A stretch of 64,000 bases of DNA from positions 806,001-870,000 of the forward strand of contig NZ_CP072597.1 in NCBI RefSeq assembly GCF_018847975.1. Direction: 5' to 3'. A program made the translations under genes and the position numbers. The notes under the pieces are model-generated. The model was not told the origin of the DNA, did no database searches, and saw nothing but the letters and a program-made list of their open reading frames with translations. This DNA comes from Lysobacter sp. K5869. Lineage in GTDB: Bacteria > Pseudomonadota > Gammaproteobacteria > Xanthomonadales > Xanthomonadaceae. Shown piece after piece: positions 26,562 to 34,914 of the stretch. Position 1 is the stretch's first letter. Every line of letters starts with the position of its first letter.

Positions 26562-26844
26562 AGAGCGCGGCCTCGTTGACCAAGCCGTCGTCGCCGACAA
26601 TCGCCTCGACCGCCTGAGTCCGACCGTCCACGATGACTTCGTCGCCGCGGCGAAAGATCCAGTCGGCATTCCGAGCCAGTACATGGCGCGCGCGGCCGAT
26701 CACCTGCTGAAACTCGCCCAGGCGCTCGACGCCGTCGCGCACTACAACGCGAACCGACGCCAAGTGCGCGGGACCGCGCCGTACCTGAGCGATGGTTCCG
26801 AGCACGTCGAACGCGGCCGCATCGGCCGTTCGGAACACGTCCAC
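26554..26844 (-). CDS. Head-tail connector, FII-like
   Basis: The 96-residue protein (MDVFRTADAAAFDVLGTIAQVRR) has a short beta barrel pattern with a FRRGDEVIVDGRTQAVEAIVGDDG strand repeat. It lies between the capsid protein and the tail terminator, the FII position. It would form the head-tail joining interface. Confidence 0.75.
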   Translation of the reverse strand: MDVFRTADAAAFDVLGTIAQVRRGPAHLASVRVVVRDGVERLGEFQQVIGRARHVLARNADWIFRRGDEVIVDGRTQAVEAIVGDDGLVNEAALYG

Positions 26845-26847
26845 CGC

Positions 26848-27855
26848 TTAAGCCTTCAGCTTCACGAGCAGCGCCGGGCGATGGCACATCGGCAGCGGGT
26901 TCGATTGCGTATGCAAGTCGGTGCCGCGGTCGAACTTGCGCGGCGCTTGCTTGCTGTAGAGCAACTGGCCGAGGGTGTTCACCGTCTCGTTGAAGTCGGC
27001 CGGGGCCACGTAGGTGGCGAAGGTATCGAGAGTGCCTAGTGGGAACGCGTGGCCCTCGCCAGGTTCGATGAACTTGCGCACGTTCGCATCGCCATCACTC
27101 GCCTCGCCCGTGTACTCCTCGAAGCGGATGCCGGCGAACCGGAAGTCCGTGCGCATGTCCTCGCGGAGCGCGGCGCCTTCTTGCCAGCGGTTGTAGGCAT
27201 CCTGAACCTTCTTGTGACCCGTGAGCGCGTCGAAGAAGTCCGACGACACCAGCACGTGAATCGCGCTCATGCGCTCGCCCAGCAGCGCCTTGCTCATGTA
27301 CCGCTTCAGGTCGAGGCACTTCTTCCGGACATCGGTGTCCGGATTGCCGAGCTGGAAATCGAACGTTTGCGGGCGAATACCGAAGATGTCGAACAGGTTC
27401 GCGATCTCGGTGCCGTCGGAATCCAGGATCACGCCCTTCAAGGCGCCCATGCGGAGGTGTTCGAGCGTGATCGCGTGCTTGTTGCGCATGGTCTGCAGGT
27501 GATCGGCCATGACGCCAGCGATGCTCTCGAGCTCGGTCTCGGTGCCGAAGGCGCGAACCCCTACGACCTCTTCCGGCAACACGACGTCATCGTGCGGGAT
27601 ATGCGGGATCACAAACGCTCGCGCGGTGCGCTTGCCGCGCTTACCCACGGTTCCCGGCGAACCGACCGGCTGCGTCGGCAGCAGGGACAGCACGCCGTTC
27701 TTCTCTTCGATGGTGACCTGCCGCGTGCGAACGGGTTTGACCGGAAACAGGTTCAGTTCGTCCAGGCGTCCGTACTGATTCGGCAGAAGATTGATCGCCG
27801 CAGTCAGGGCGCTGACCGAGAACGCGGGGTTATGGAACGGGTTGTTCATCGACAT
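26848..27855 (-). CDS. Major capsid protein E (lambda E-type, Phage_cap_E)
   Basis: The 335-residue protein has the E-family layout: NLLPNQYGRLDELNLFP near the N-terminus, VFPIP-like central strands (AFVIPHIPHDDVVLPEEVVGVR), and DALTGHKKVQDAYNRWQ and FIEPGEGHAFPLGT near the C-terminus. It forms the icosahedral shell with the adjacent decoration protein. The order protease-scaffold - D - E is exactly that of lambda. Confidence 0.95.
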   Translation of the reverse strand: MSMNNPFHNPAFSVSALTAAINLLPNQYGRLDELNLFPVKPVRTRQVTIEEKNGVLSLLPTQPVGSPGTVGKRGKRTARAFVIPHIPHDDVVLPEEVVGVRAFGTETELESIAGVMADHLQTMRNKHAITLEHLRMGALKGVILDSDGTEIANLFDIFGIRPQTFDFQLGNPDTDVRKKCLDLKRYMSKALLGERMSAIHVLVSSDFFDALTGHKKVQDAYNRWQEGAALREDMRTDFRFAGIRFEEYTGEASDGDANVRKFIEPGEGHAFPLGTLDTFATYVAPADFNETVNTLGQLLYSKQAPRKFDRGTDLHTQSNPLPMCHRPALLVKLKA

Positions 27856-27858
27856 GGA

Positions 27859-28251
27859 TCAGATTCCTTGACGCACGAGCACGCCGGCAGCCCGCAGTTG
27901 CTGGATGCAGGCCGAGCGCTGTTCGGGGGTAATGGCTTTCGGCCAGACCAGGGCGTGGTCAGCTACGGTCGCGTGGCGCGCGACGATCAGGCCGTCCGGG
28001 CTTGGCGCGTCGGCGGTCAGGATTGGCACGATCACGACGCCGACGGCCTGCTCGCGGCCATCGGTGGCGGCCGGGTCGAGCGCCGCCACTTCGCCGGTCG
28101 CGGTGACGCGCCCCACCACATGACCCAGTTGCAACGCTTGCTGCGCTGCCACGGTCACCCGATCGCGCGAGTACAGGTTGTCGGCTTCGAACTTGAGCAG
28201 GTCGCCCAGGTTGTGCGGCTCGGATTGGGGCGGATAGACGGTAATGCCCAT
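27859..28251 (-). CDS. Head decoration protein D
   Basis: The 130-residue protein shows the D-family pattern: GDLLKFEADNLYSRDRVTV, then a beta-rich body (GHVVGRVTATGEVAALDP) and an AVGVVIVPIL strand. Trimers of D cement the expanded capsid. It sits between the S49 protease/scaffold gene and the capsid gene. Confidence 0.9.
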   Translation of the reverse strand: MGITVYPPQSEPHNLGDLLKFEADNLYSRDRVTVAAQQALQLGHVVGRVTATGEVAALDPAATDGREQAVGVVIVPILTADAPSPDGLIVARHATVADHALVWPKAITPEQRSACIQQLRAAGVLVRQGI

Positions 28252-28252
28252 C

Positions 28253-28567
28253 TCAGCGCTCCTTCTTCGTGCGCGCAGCCCGCGCCTTGACGGCGTGGAT
28301 CAACGGGTTGTCATCCAGCGACTGCGAAGCAGCCGCCCGCGCCGCAGTCGGCGACAGGTGGCTGGTGATCTCGGGCGATTCGGCACGCAAGCCGAGCAGC
28401 TTTCGACGAGCGTCGGCGGTGCTCAGGCCTTCGCCCAGGAACACCGCGGTCAGATCGGGACGACCCGCGAGCGTGCACAGCTCGGCGATCGCCAGGGCGT
28501 CACCGTGCGCTTGCGCGCGCACGGCATCAAACTCGACGGCGGACGCCGTCGATTCGGAGTTGGACAT
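28253..28567 (-). CDS. Nested scaffolding protein (Nu3-like), internal start
   Basis: An in-frame internal ATG at 28565-28567 (MSNSESTASAVEFDAV) is preceded by GGAG 9 nt upstream. It would yield a 104-residue Ala/Leu-rich helical protein identical to the C-terminus of the S49 protease. This is the lambda C/Nu3 arrangement. The start is inferred from the ribosome site and the domain break. Confidence 0.75.
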   Translation of the reverse strand: MSNSESTASAVEFDAVRAQAHGDALAIAELCTLAGRPDLTAVFLGEGLSTADARRKLLGLRAESPEITSHLSPTAARAAASQSLDDNPLIHAVKARAARTKKER

Positions 28568-29428
28568 CGTGGGGAACTCCAAGGAAAGGGGACGCGCGGC
28601 GGCGTCCAATTCGGTATGCATCTGCTGCACGGCGTCGCCGAGCGTGCCCAAGTGATCGGCCAGCCCCGCGTCGATCGCGTCTTGGCCGAAGAACAAACCG
28701 GCCTCGGTCTGGCGGACGGCGTCGACGGACAGACCGCGGTGATGGGCGACCGTCAGCACAAACAGTTCGTAGAGACGGTTGACCTCGGTCTGGATCGACG
28801 CTCGGGCTTCAGGTGTCAACGGCTCATGCGGGTTACCGTCGTTCTTGCGCGCGCCGGCCAGAATGGGCGTGTAGTTGAGCCCCTGTTTCGCGTCGCGTTG
28901 GGATTGATCTACATGGAGCGCGATCACGCCGATTGACCCGAGGCCGGCCGTACGGGTCACAAACACCCGCTCGGCCGCACTCGTCAGCGCATAGGCCGCC
29001 GAGAACGCCGCGTCGTTGGCGACCGCCCAGATCCGTTTTTGGTCGCGGCCGGCACGAATGCGGTCGGCCAGGTCGAACACGCCTGCGGCTTCGCCGCCCG
29101 CGCTATCGATATCCAGCAAAATCCCGCGCACGGACCGATCCGCCAGCGCCGCGTCCAGGCGCGCCGCGATGCTCTCGTAGCTGACCAGCCCCGACATCGC
29201 ATCGAGACCGCCGGTCCGTTGCACCAGCGTGCCGTGGATCGGCAGGATGGCGATGCCCTGCGCGTCGCCCCGTTGCGGCGCGAGCTGGGGCGGGCCCATC
29301 TGCGGGGGCGGCACCGTCTGCAGTTCGAACTTAGGTGCGAGTACGCTCAGAATCACGTCCAGCTTGACGCGCTGGATCAGCAGCGGCGTGTTGAACACGC
29401 GCGCCGCCAGGTAAGGCAGTCCGGTCAT
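28253..29428 (-). CDS. Capsid maturation protease, S49 (SppA/ClpP-like), with scaffold domain
   Basis: The 391-residue protein has an S49 peptidase domain at about 55-265. IPIHGTL starts the fold, DIDSAGGEAAG comes before the nucleophile region, the candidate Ser lies in NDAAFSAAYALTSAA, and LGSIGV carries the general-base Lys/Arg region. The last ~105 residues (after MSNSEST) are a helical scaffold-like domain. In lambda the C protease and Nu3 scaffold are nested in the same way. It cleaves scaffold and portal during head maturation. Confidence 0.9.
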   Translation of the reverse strand: MTGLPYLAARVFNTPLLIQRVKLDVILSVLAPKFELQTVPPPQMGPPQLAPQRGDAQGIAILPIHGTLVQRTGGLDAMSGLVSYESIAARLDAALADRSVRGILLDIDSAGGEAAGVFDLADRIRAGRDQKRIWAVANDAAFSAAYALTSAAERVFVTRTAGLGSIGVIALHVDQSQRDAKQGLNYTPILAGARKNDGNPHEPLTPEARASIQTEVNRLYELFVLTVAHHRGLSVDAVRQTEAGLFFGQDAIDAGLADHLGTLGDAVQQMHTELDAAARPLSLEFPTMSNSESTASAVEFDAVRAQAHGDALAIAELCTLAGRPDLTAVFLGEGLSTADARRKLLGLRAESPEITSHLSPTAARAAASQSLDDNPLIHAVKARAARTKKER

Positions 29429-30918
29429 GCGGGAAGGTCGGTCTCAGACGGCGCCGGCTCGGCCGGCACGGATTGGAAGGCACCGTTGCGGGCGACGCGA
29501 CGCGGGTCGGTGTCGAACACCAGACCCAGGTCGTCGGCGCGGGCGGCATCGGCCGCAATCTCGCGATCGATGGTCTCCGCGTCGTAGCCGGAACTGGCGA
29601 TGGCTTCCGCGCGCGAGAGCAGGCCAGCGCGGATCGCCAGGATCATCGCGTTGAACTCTTTCTCCGGGTCCACCCAGTTCCAGCCCTGCGGCACCCATTT
29701 GCAGGCGCGGTACTGGCGCTTGCGGCGGCGATAGCCGGGAAGCTCGACGGCGCCGGCGAGGACCGCGGCGTCCACGAACGCGTTCCAGATCGGTCGGCAC
29801 AGCTGGAACACCAGCACCGTGTGCTGGATCTGCTCGCAGCGGCGCCGGAACTCCAGCAGCCCGGCGCGGATGGACGAATAGTTGACGCCGGTCAGGTCGC
29901 CGGTCAGTTGCTCGTAGGTGATGCCCATCGCCGCGGCAACGGCGCGGAACTGCGAGCGCAAGAACGCTTCGTAGCTCGCGCCGACGTCGGCGGGTTGGGC
30001 GAAGGCGACGTTCTCGCCCGGCTCCAGGATCTGCAGGCTGCCTGGCTCCAGGCCCAACGGCGCATTGCCGTGCTCGTCCGCCGGGGCGTCACCCGGCAAC
30101 GGGTCGTCCGGGCCATCGCGGGTAATGAAACCGGCAAACATCGCCGCTGTCTTCTTGCGGACCAGCTCGGCGTCGTCGTATTGGTCCAGCTCATTGAGCT
30201 TGACGAGCGCGCGCGCTAGCCACGGCTCGCCGCGAATCTGTCCCGGGCGCAGCGGACGGAAGATGTGCAGGATCTCGGCCGCGCGCACCCGCACCGTGTC
30301 CAACCCGCCCTGCCGCGTCATCGGCGCCATGGCGCCGTCCTGCGGGTGCGAGAGGTAAAGGTGGTACGCCACGCGCCGGCCGAGCCGGTCGAACTCGATG
30401 CCGGCGCGGATGACGTTGCCGTTCGGCTCCTCCCGGTTCAGATGCAGCGGCAGGTGTTCGGGCTCCAGTACCTGAAGTTGCAACGGCACCGCGAGCCCGT
30501 CCTCTGGCCGTCGCGGGCGCAAGCGCACCAGGCACTCACCACCTTCCACCAGCGCGCGGCAGGCCAGCGCCTGCAAGCCGTAGAGATCGGTCAAACCGGC
30601 CGCGTCGGCTTCGTCCACGAAGTCGCCCCAGAGCGTATGCAGCGCTTCGCGTTGGGCGGTGTCGGCGATCAGCGACTGCGGCTTGATGCCGGTGCCGACC
30701 GCGTTTGCGACGAAGGCTTCCACCGCCGCGTTGGCCCAGGCGTTGCGCCGGACCAGGTCCCGGGACCGCACACGCAGCGCATCGCCGGCGGCCAGCAGCG
30801 CGGCGACCGCGCCCGGGTTGCTGGGCTGCCAAGCCGCCGAGCGTCGACCTTGCCCGGCCACTTCGTGCACGGGCGCGCCGCCGAGCATCGCGGCGCGCAG
30901 CCGTCCCCACCAGCCCAC
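29425..30918 (-). CDS. Phage portal protein, lambda B-type
   Basis: The 497-residue protein begins at GTG 30916-30918. It carries the lambda-type portal core: ANAAVEAFVANAVGTGIKP, a VLEPEHLPLHLN block, RPGQIRGEPWLARALVKLNELDQYDDAELVRKK, and GLLEFRRRCEQIQHTVLVFQL. Dodecamers form the DNA entry vertex. The order W - B - protease matches lambda. Confidence 0.95.
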   Translation of the reverse strand: MGWWGRLRAAMLGGAPVHEVAGQGRRSAAWQPSNPGAVAALLAAGDALRVRSRDLVRRNAWANAAVEAFVANAVGTGIKPQSLIADTAQREALHTLWGDFVDEADAAGLTDLYGLQALACRALVEGGECLVRLRPRRPEDGLAVPLQLQVLEPEHLPLHLNREEPNGNVIRAGIEFDRLGRRVAYHLYLSHPQDGAMAPMTRQGGLDTVRVRAAEILHIFRPLRPGQIRGEPWLARALVKLNELDQYDDAELVRKKTAAMFAGFITRDGPDDPLPGDAPADEHGNAPLGLEPGSLQILEPGENVAFAQPADVGASYEAFLRSQFRAVAAAMGITYEQLTGDLTGVNYSSIRAGLLEFRRRCEQIQHTVLVFQLCRPIWNAFVDAAVLAGAVELPGYRRRKRQYRACKWVPQGWNWVDPEKEFNAMILAIRAGLLSRAEAIASSGYDAETIDREIAADAARADDLGLVFDTDPRRVARNGAFQSVPAEPAPSETDLPA

Positions 30919-30920
30919 GA

Positions 30921-31139
30921 TCAGAAACCCTTAGCGGTGGTAGTCAGCAGGCGACGGACCCGGCGCGGTCGGCCTTCGGTACCGGCGAGCGCGGCCTCGA
31001 TCTCGCGGATCGCCGCCAGCAGCTCGTCCACGGAGCGATACTCGACCAGGCGATCGCCGAAGCTGACGCGGCGTTCTCCGCGCGCGAGCGCATTGCGCAG
31101 CGCCTGCAGTTGTTCGTGGGTGTACGGAAGATCGCTCAT
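30921..31139 (-). CDS. Head-tail joining protein gpW
   Basis: The 72-residue protein starts at ATG 31137-31139 (MSDLPYTHEQLQALRNALARGERRVSFGDRLVEYRS). This is the gpW family signature: helix, beta hairpin with FGDR.VEYRSV, helix. It attaches to the portal to allow tail joining. The ATG overlaps the terminase stop (ATGA). The longer frame to 31355 is a shadow. Confidence 0.93.
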   Translation of the reverse strand: MSDLPYTHEQLQALRNALARGERRVSFGDRLVEYRSVDELLAAIREIEAALAGTEGRPRRVRRLLTTTAKGF

Positions 31140-33073
31140 CGCATGAAACGGCTCGAAATCACCCGGCGCCGAGCGCGCGGGCCTGAAACAGAAAGGCCGC
31201 CCGATGGGGCGGCCGTGGGCATGGGTAGCGCCGCGGGCGCCGGAGGCGCGGTCGATGTCGGCACGCCCAGCGCGCGCTCCATCTCGCGCCAATGCCGCTC
31301 TTCGAAGCGATCGACGCCGGCCTGCATCGCCGCGGCGCGCGCCATGACGTAGCAATCGAGGGCCTCGTTGCGGTCGCGGCGCTTCTCCCAGACGCGCTGC
31401 GGATAGCCGTGGCGGTCGCGCCGAGTGATCAGGTGTTCGGCGGTCAGCTGCTGCAGGAACTCGCCATCGATCTTCGGCAGGTGGACGTAGCCCGCTGGGA
31501 ACGTCGGCTGACCATCTGGACCGATCTCGATCGACAGGCGCAGCGCGTTGTACAGCTCCAGCTTGGCGATGCCACCGGCCACGGCGAATAGCTTCAGGCC
31601 GCGCCGCAACCGCTTGCCCGGCACGCTGACATCGACCGCGGTCGGGATACCGATCAAGGCGGCGCCGCTACCAACACCCTTCATCGGCAGCAGCCGCGGA
31701 TCGTGCGCGTCGCGCGCGAACGCGTAGGCCTCCTGCGTCGCGTAGCCGGTGTCCAGACCAAGACGTACCAGCGGCAGCAACGCGCCCGAGGCGTGGGTCC
31801 ATTGCTCGCGGAGCAGGCCGGCAAGTTCAGCCCAGACCGCACCGCGGGCGGTGTCGCCTATGAGCACCCGGTGTTCGATCAACCAGGTCTCGCGTTCGCG
31901 GCCGAACGCCCAGACCGAAACCTCGATCCGGTCCTTCTGCACATCGGCGCCGCCGGCCAGCACGAGGCCGCCGGCCGGCACGGTGCCGATCCGGTAGTCC
32001 TCTCGCCGTTCCAGCAGGCGTTCCCAGTCGGGGGCTTCGCCTTCCTCTTCCCAGGTCTCGCCCAACTCGGTGTTCTTGAACGCCTTGAGCGCCGTGGCGG
32101 AGCCCTGCGCCGCTTCCCAGGCAGCGGCGATGTCGGCCCAGCTGCGCCAGCCAACCGGCGAGTACAGCGAAGACAGGTGGTAGCCGGCGGTCTTGCCGCG
32201 GTTCTGCGGCGCCGTCGCAACCCACTGGCCGGCTGCCAGCATCGCGGTCTTGTGGTGCTCGCCGATGGGTTGCTCGCAGGACTCGCAGATGTAGCGGGTC
32301 GAACGCGGGTCGCCCCAGGTCCAGCGCAGTTGCTCGAACCGCAACCATTGCTCGTGGGCGCAGTGCGGACACGGCACGAAGAAGCGGCGCTGATCCGACG
32401 CCAGATACTCGCGCTCGATGGTGCTGGCGCCGGCAATCGTCGGCGTGGAGACCAGCAGGATCTTGCGGCGGGTGAAGGTCCGGGTGCGTGCCTCGGCGAG
32501 AGCGACCGCATCGCCCTCGCCCTCCACGTCGCGCGGATAGCCGTCCACTTCGTCCAGGAACAGGTAGCGCACCGGCATCGACCGCAGGCCGACTGCGCTG
32601 TTGGCGCCCGTCAGAACCAGAACGCCGCCGCGGAACTCCTTGGCGAGGATCGTGTTGCCCGAGTCCCGCGCGCGCGAGGGCGCGATGCGCTCGCGCAGCG
32701 ACGGCGACTCCTCGATCAGCGGATCGACGCGCTGCTTCGAGTTGCGCTTGGCCATCTCGACCGTGGGCGCCACCGCCATCATCGGCCCCGGCGCGCACGC
32801 GATCACGTAGCCGATCCAGTTGTTCCCGCACTCGGTCCCGCCGACCTGCGCGCCCTTCATGAACACAACGCGCTCGGTCGCCGAGGCCGGCGACAGGTCG
32901 TTCATGATGTCTCGCAGGTACGGCGTGCGCGCGGTGCGCCAGCGGCCGGGCTCAGACGACGACGTACTCGACAGCACCCGGTCGCGGTCCGCCCACTCGG
33001 ACACATCCAAGAAGGGATCGGGCGTCAAGCCGTCGCGCCAGGCGCGCGCGACGTCGTCAAAGCCGTCGTACAA
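31136..33073 (-). CDS. Terminase large subunit (lambda gpA family)
   Basis: The 645-residue protein starts MYDGFDDVARAWRDGLTPDPF. ATPase part: adenine/Walker A region near residue 70 (FMKGAQVGGTECGNNW) and Walker B YLFLDEVDGYP at about 170. A zinc-like CPHC...CESC is at about 230-265. The nuclease part is C-terminal (LDTGYATQEAYAFAR). It packages DNA into procapsids and cuts at cos. The C-terminus ends in a basic Arg-rich tail. Confidence 0.96.
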   Translation of the reverse strand: MYDGFDDVARAWRDGLTPDPFLDVSEWADRDRVLSSTSSSEPGRWRTARTPYLRDIMNDLSPASATERVVFMKGAQVGGTECGNNWIGYVIACAPGPMMAVAPTVEMAKRNSKQRVDPLIEESPSLRERIAPSRARDSGNTILAKEFRGGVLVLTGANSAVGLRSMPVRYLFLDEVDGYPRDVEGEGDAVALAEARTRTFTRRKILLVSTPTIAGASTIEREYLASDQRRFFVPCPHCAHEQWLRFEQLRWTWGDPRSTRYICESCEQPIGEHHKTAMLAAGQWVATAPQNRGKTAGYHLSSLYSPVGWRSWADIAAAWEAAQGSATALKAFKNTELGETWEEEGEAPDWERLLERREDYRIGTVPAGGLVLAGGADVQKDRIEVSVWAFGRERETWLIEHRVLIGDTARGAVWAELAGLLREQWTHASGALLPLVRLGLDTGYATQEAYAFARDAHDPRLLPMKGVGSGAALIGIPTAVDVSVPGKRLRRGLKLFAVAGGIAKLELYNALRLSIEIGPDGQPTFPAGYVHLPKIDGEFLQQLTAEHLITRRDRHGYPQRVWEKRRDRNEALDCYVMARAAAMQAGVDRFEERHWREMERALGVPTSTAPPAPAALPMPTAAPSGGLSVSGPRARRRVISSRFMR

Positions 33074-33076
33074 CGA

Positions 33077-33610
33077 TTACTCCAGGCGGGCGACAAAGTC
33101 TCCCAATTCGGACAAGTGCTGCCGTACCTCGCGCTCGAGCGCGACGTGCATGGCATGTGGATCGATGCCCAACTCGGCCGCGAGCATCGAACTGATGCGC
33201 GCCGGCCAGTTCAACCACGCGTCGCGCTCGGCGCGGGCCAAGGCGAAGACCTGGCCGACCGCCTGCTGGCGGTCGATCAGTTCGCCGCGCAGCTGCGCGA
33301 TGCGCAGCTTGTGGTGCTGGGCCTTGAGGACTTCGTTGGCGGTGCGCGCCTGCGCGTAGCTGTTGCCGGCGGGCGCACCGGCCGGGGCCGACAACGTCTC
33401 CTCCTGCGCTACGGCGCGCGGCCGCGCCGGTCGCGGCGCACGCGCGGGCGCGTCCGCCGAAGTCGTGTTGGCCGCCCACTCGGCATCGGCGCGCGCCGGG
33501 TCGATGGTGCCATCCGACAGCGCGGTAATCCGACCGGTGGCGATGGCTTTACGAACGGCGGTGTCCGAGACGCCGCGATGGCGCCCGTAGGCGCGGATGC
33601 TGATTCCCAC
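33077..33610 (-). CDS. Terminase small subunit (Nu1-like)
   Basis: The 177-residue protein has an N-terminal winged-HTH pattern (RAYGRHRGVSDTAVRKAIATGRI) that would bind the packaging site. It has an Ala/Pro linker and a helical C-terminal part (HKLRIAQLRGELIDRQQAVGQVF). It starts at the head of the late operon, 4 nt before the large subunit, as Nu1 does in lambda. The cos site is expected just upstream but cannot be identified by eye. Confidence 0.85.
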   Translation of the reverse strand: MGISIRAYGRHRGVSDTAVRKAIATGRITALSDGTIDPARADAEWAANTTSADAPARAPRPARPRAVAQEETLSAPAGAPAGNSYAQARTANEVLKAQHHKLRIAQLRGELIDRQQAVGQVFALARAERDAWLNWPARISSMLAAELGIDPHAMHVALEREVRQHLSELGDFVARLE

Positions 33611-33674
33611 AGGCGGTCACTGGCAGGTTCGGGCCTCCGCGACCGCCGGCCATCGGCGCAGAACAGGGTGAATT

Positions 33675-33713
33675 GGAAGAGGGAACACCCCAGCCCCCGT
33701 TAGGGGCTGGGGT
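33675..33713 (-). terminator. Repeated cassette terminator, copy 1
   Basis: Stem ACCCCAGCCCC (33687-33697) / GGGGCTGGGGT (33703-33713), followed on the minus strand by GTTCCCTCTTC. It lies 15 nt past the stop of the 175-residue cassette gene. Two close relatives sit at 34384-34421 and 34862-34898, each at the same distance after a cassette gene. Confidence 0.78.
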
Positions 33714-33728
33714 ATGCGCTCTCCGGGG

Positions 33729-34256
33729 TCAGTTACGCGGCGCGCACATGGCCGCGAGGATCGCGTTCTCCAACTGGCGGATCGCCTTGCGCAGACTTGG
33801 AGCGTAGTTCGCATCTGCCACGTCCCACACCAGCATCAAACGGGCCTCGCGAACGGCGCGGTCCAGTTGGTGGACCGGCAGGGCTGCGAACTCCGGCTCC
33901 AGCCCGTCGAAGTACCGCTGCAGGCCGGCGAGCAGCCACCGCATCGTCATCTCGTCCTCGTTGATCTCGCTCGGCACCTCGCGCTTGCCGGACCAGCCCT
34001 TCGCCTGATCGATAGCGCGCTCGACGGGTGCCAGTTCCTCACGGCACTCCACGACCAGCCGCTCAACGAGCGAGGGCGCCAGCGCGCGGGTACGGAAGGT
34101 GACCGTGCAATCGGCAAGGGTGCTGGCGAGACGGTGACAGGCAAACAGCGTCAAACCATCCGCCTCGGGCACCGGCGCGCTGGACAGTAGTATCCGCTCC
34201 ACGGTGTCGCGCAAGCTGCGCAATTCCGTCCGGGCCATCATGAGTTCGTCGTCCAT
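33729..34256 (-). CDS. Hypothetical cassette protein (175 aa)
   Basis: This 175-residue helical, soluble protein has no family I recognise (MDDELMMARTELRSLRDTVERILLSS; later QLDRAVREARLMLVWDVADANYAPSLRKAIRQLENAILAAM). It has its own upstream leader (34257-34367) and downstream terminator, so it is a self-contained transcription unit between the terminase and the rest of the cassette array. It is probably a phage accessory protein of unknown role. Confidence 0.7.
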   Translation of the reverse strand: MDDELMMARTELRSLRDTVERILLSSAPVPEADGLTLFACHRLASTLADCTVTFRTRALAPSLVERLVVECREELAPVERAIDQAKGWSGKREVPSEINEDEMTMRWLLAGLQRYFDGLEPEFAALPVHQLDRAVREARLMLVWDVADANYAPSLRKAIRQLENAILAAMCAPRN

Positions 34257-34367
34257 CGGTTCGTCCTAGTAACGCCGCTTCGATGCGGCGCGACCATGAA
34301 CGCTTCACCGCGCGCGCATCGCAAGCCACTTCAGCGCCTCGTGCGCTCGCAGACAGCAAACGGACAG
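34257..34367 (-). promoter_or_regulatory. Shared cassette leader, copy L0
   Basis: Read on the minus strand: CTGTCCG-TTTG-CTGTCTG (34350-34367), ~44 nt, then GCTT...GAAGC hairpin ending in GAAGCGTTCATG (34295-34306). Next comes a GCCGC/GCGGC hairpin and the gene ATG at 34256. A short leader frame starts at the ATG of GTTCATG and overlaps the gene start out of frame. Confidence 0.75.
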
Positions 34368-34383
34368 GAAGGCTGCTACGCCG

Positions 34384-34421
34384 GAAGAGGGAACACCCCA
34401 GCGCCTCTCGGGCGCTGGGGT
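34384..34421 (-). terminator. Repeated cassette terminator, copy 2
   Basis: Stem ACCCCAGCGCC (34395-34405) / GGCGCTGGGGT (34411-34421), followed on the minus strand by GTTCCCTCTTC. It ends the 100-residue cassette gene and is nearly the same as copies 1 and 3. Confidence 0.8.
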
Positions 34422-34436
34422 CTGACCTCTCCCAGT

Positions 34437-34739
34437 TCAGTCCGCGTCGTGCGGCATCCAGAGCGCGTCCATCAGCGCGCCAGGAGACTCCTGATCATCT
34501 CGCCAAAGCTTGCCCATCAGTTCGTTGGGATCGCCTTGCGTCCCCATCGTCATCCGCGCGCTGTCACAGAGCATCCATACTAGGTCGTAGCAGTGCTGCG
34601 CAATCTCCCGCGCCGCCTGCATCTCTTCTGGGCACAGCGGCGTCGTCGGCTTTCCATCCGCCAAGTCTTTTACTAACTGGTGGCAGTCGCTAAGCATCGC
34701 AGCGGTGTTGCGGAACCTACGCACGGAAACCTTGAGCAT
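34437..34739 (-). CDS. Hypothetical cassette protein, paralogue A
   Basis: The 100-residue protein starts at ATG 34737-34739, with AAGAAGGGAA just upstream (an in-frame ATG at 34754 abuts the leader hairpin). It matches the neighbour at 34915-35178: FRNTAAMLSDCHQLVKDLADG against FHNTLIDLTDCRNTIEEMVTG, then EEMQAAREIAQHCYDLVWMLC against EEARAAENLAEQCFDILTLLC. The pair belongs to the small phage family that begins with a '...F.NT..DL.DC' motif; role unknown. Confidence 0.78.
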   Translation of the reverse strand: MLKVSVRRFRNTAAMLSDCHQLVKDLADGKPTTPLCPEEMQAAREIAQHCYDLVWMLCDSARMTMGTQGDPNELMGKLWRDDQESPGALMDALWMPHDAD

Positions 34740-34853
34740 TTCCCTTCTTCCCATAGTCGCCGCGTCGTTGCGGCGACGACATGAACGCTTCGTCCTGCCA
34801 GAACATCAAGCGCTGAATTGCTCAGTTCAGAGGGTGGACGGCGGCGAGACAGG
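34740..34853 (-). promoter_or_regulatory. Shared cassette leader, copy L1
   Basis: Minus-strand order: CTGTCTC-GCCG-CCGTCCA (34836-34853), then GAAGCGTTCATG (34780-34791), then an 8-bp hairpin CGCCGC-AACGAC-GCGGCG. The 38 bases at 34754-34791 are identical to 35192-35229 in the L2 leader. The second tandem half is degenerate. Confidence 0.78.
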
Positions 34854-34861
34854 AATGTTGA

Positions 34862-34898
34862 AGAGGGAATACCCCAGCGCCCGCCTAGGCGCTGGGGT
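34862..34898 (-). terminator. Repeated cassette terminator, copy 3
   Basis: Stem ACCCCAGCGCC (34871-34881) / GGCGCTGGGGT (34888-34898), followed on the minus strand by ATTCCCTCTTC. It ends the 87-residue cassette gene. Copies 2 and 3 share the stem exactly. Confidence 0.8.
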
Positions 34899-34914
34899 AC
34901 GTCCTCTCCAGATT

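Noticed and set aside
33611..33674. cos packaging site beside the small terminase
   Set aside because: The location would be right, but no recognisable cos pattern or known R-site repeat is visible; phages of this type differ too much from lambda.
31703..33703. A 666-codon plus-strand open frame across the terminase genes
   Set aside because: It lies antisense to terminase genes with all expected motifs on the minus strand. High GC leaves stop-free shadows; the translation is Arg/Gly-rich and without a family pattern.
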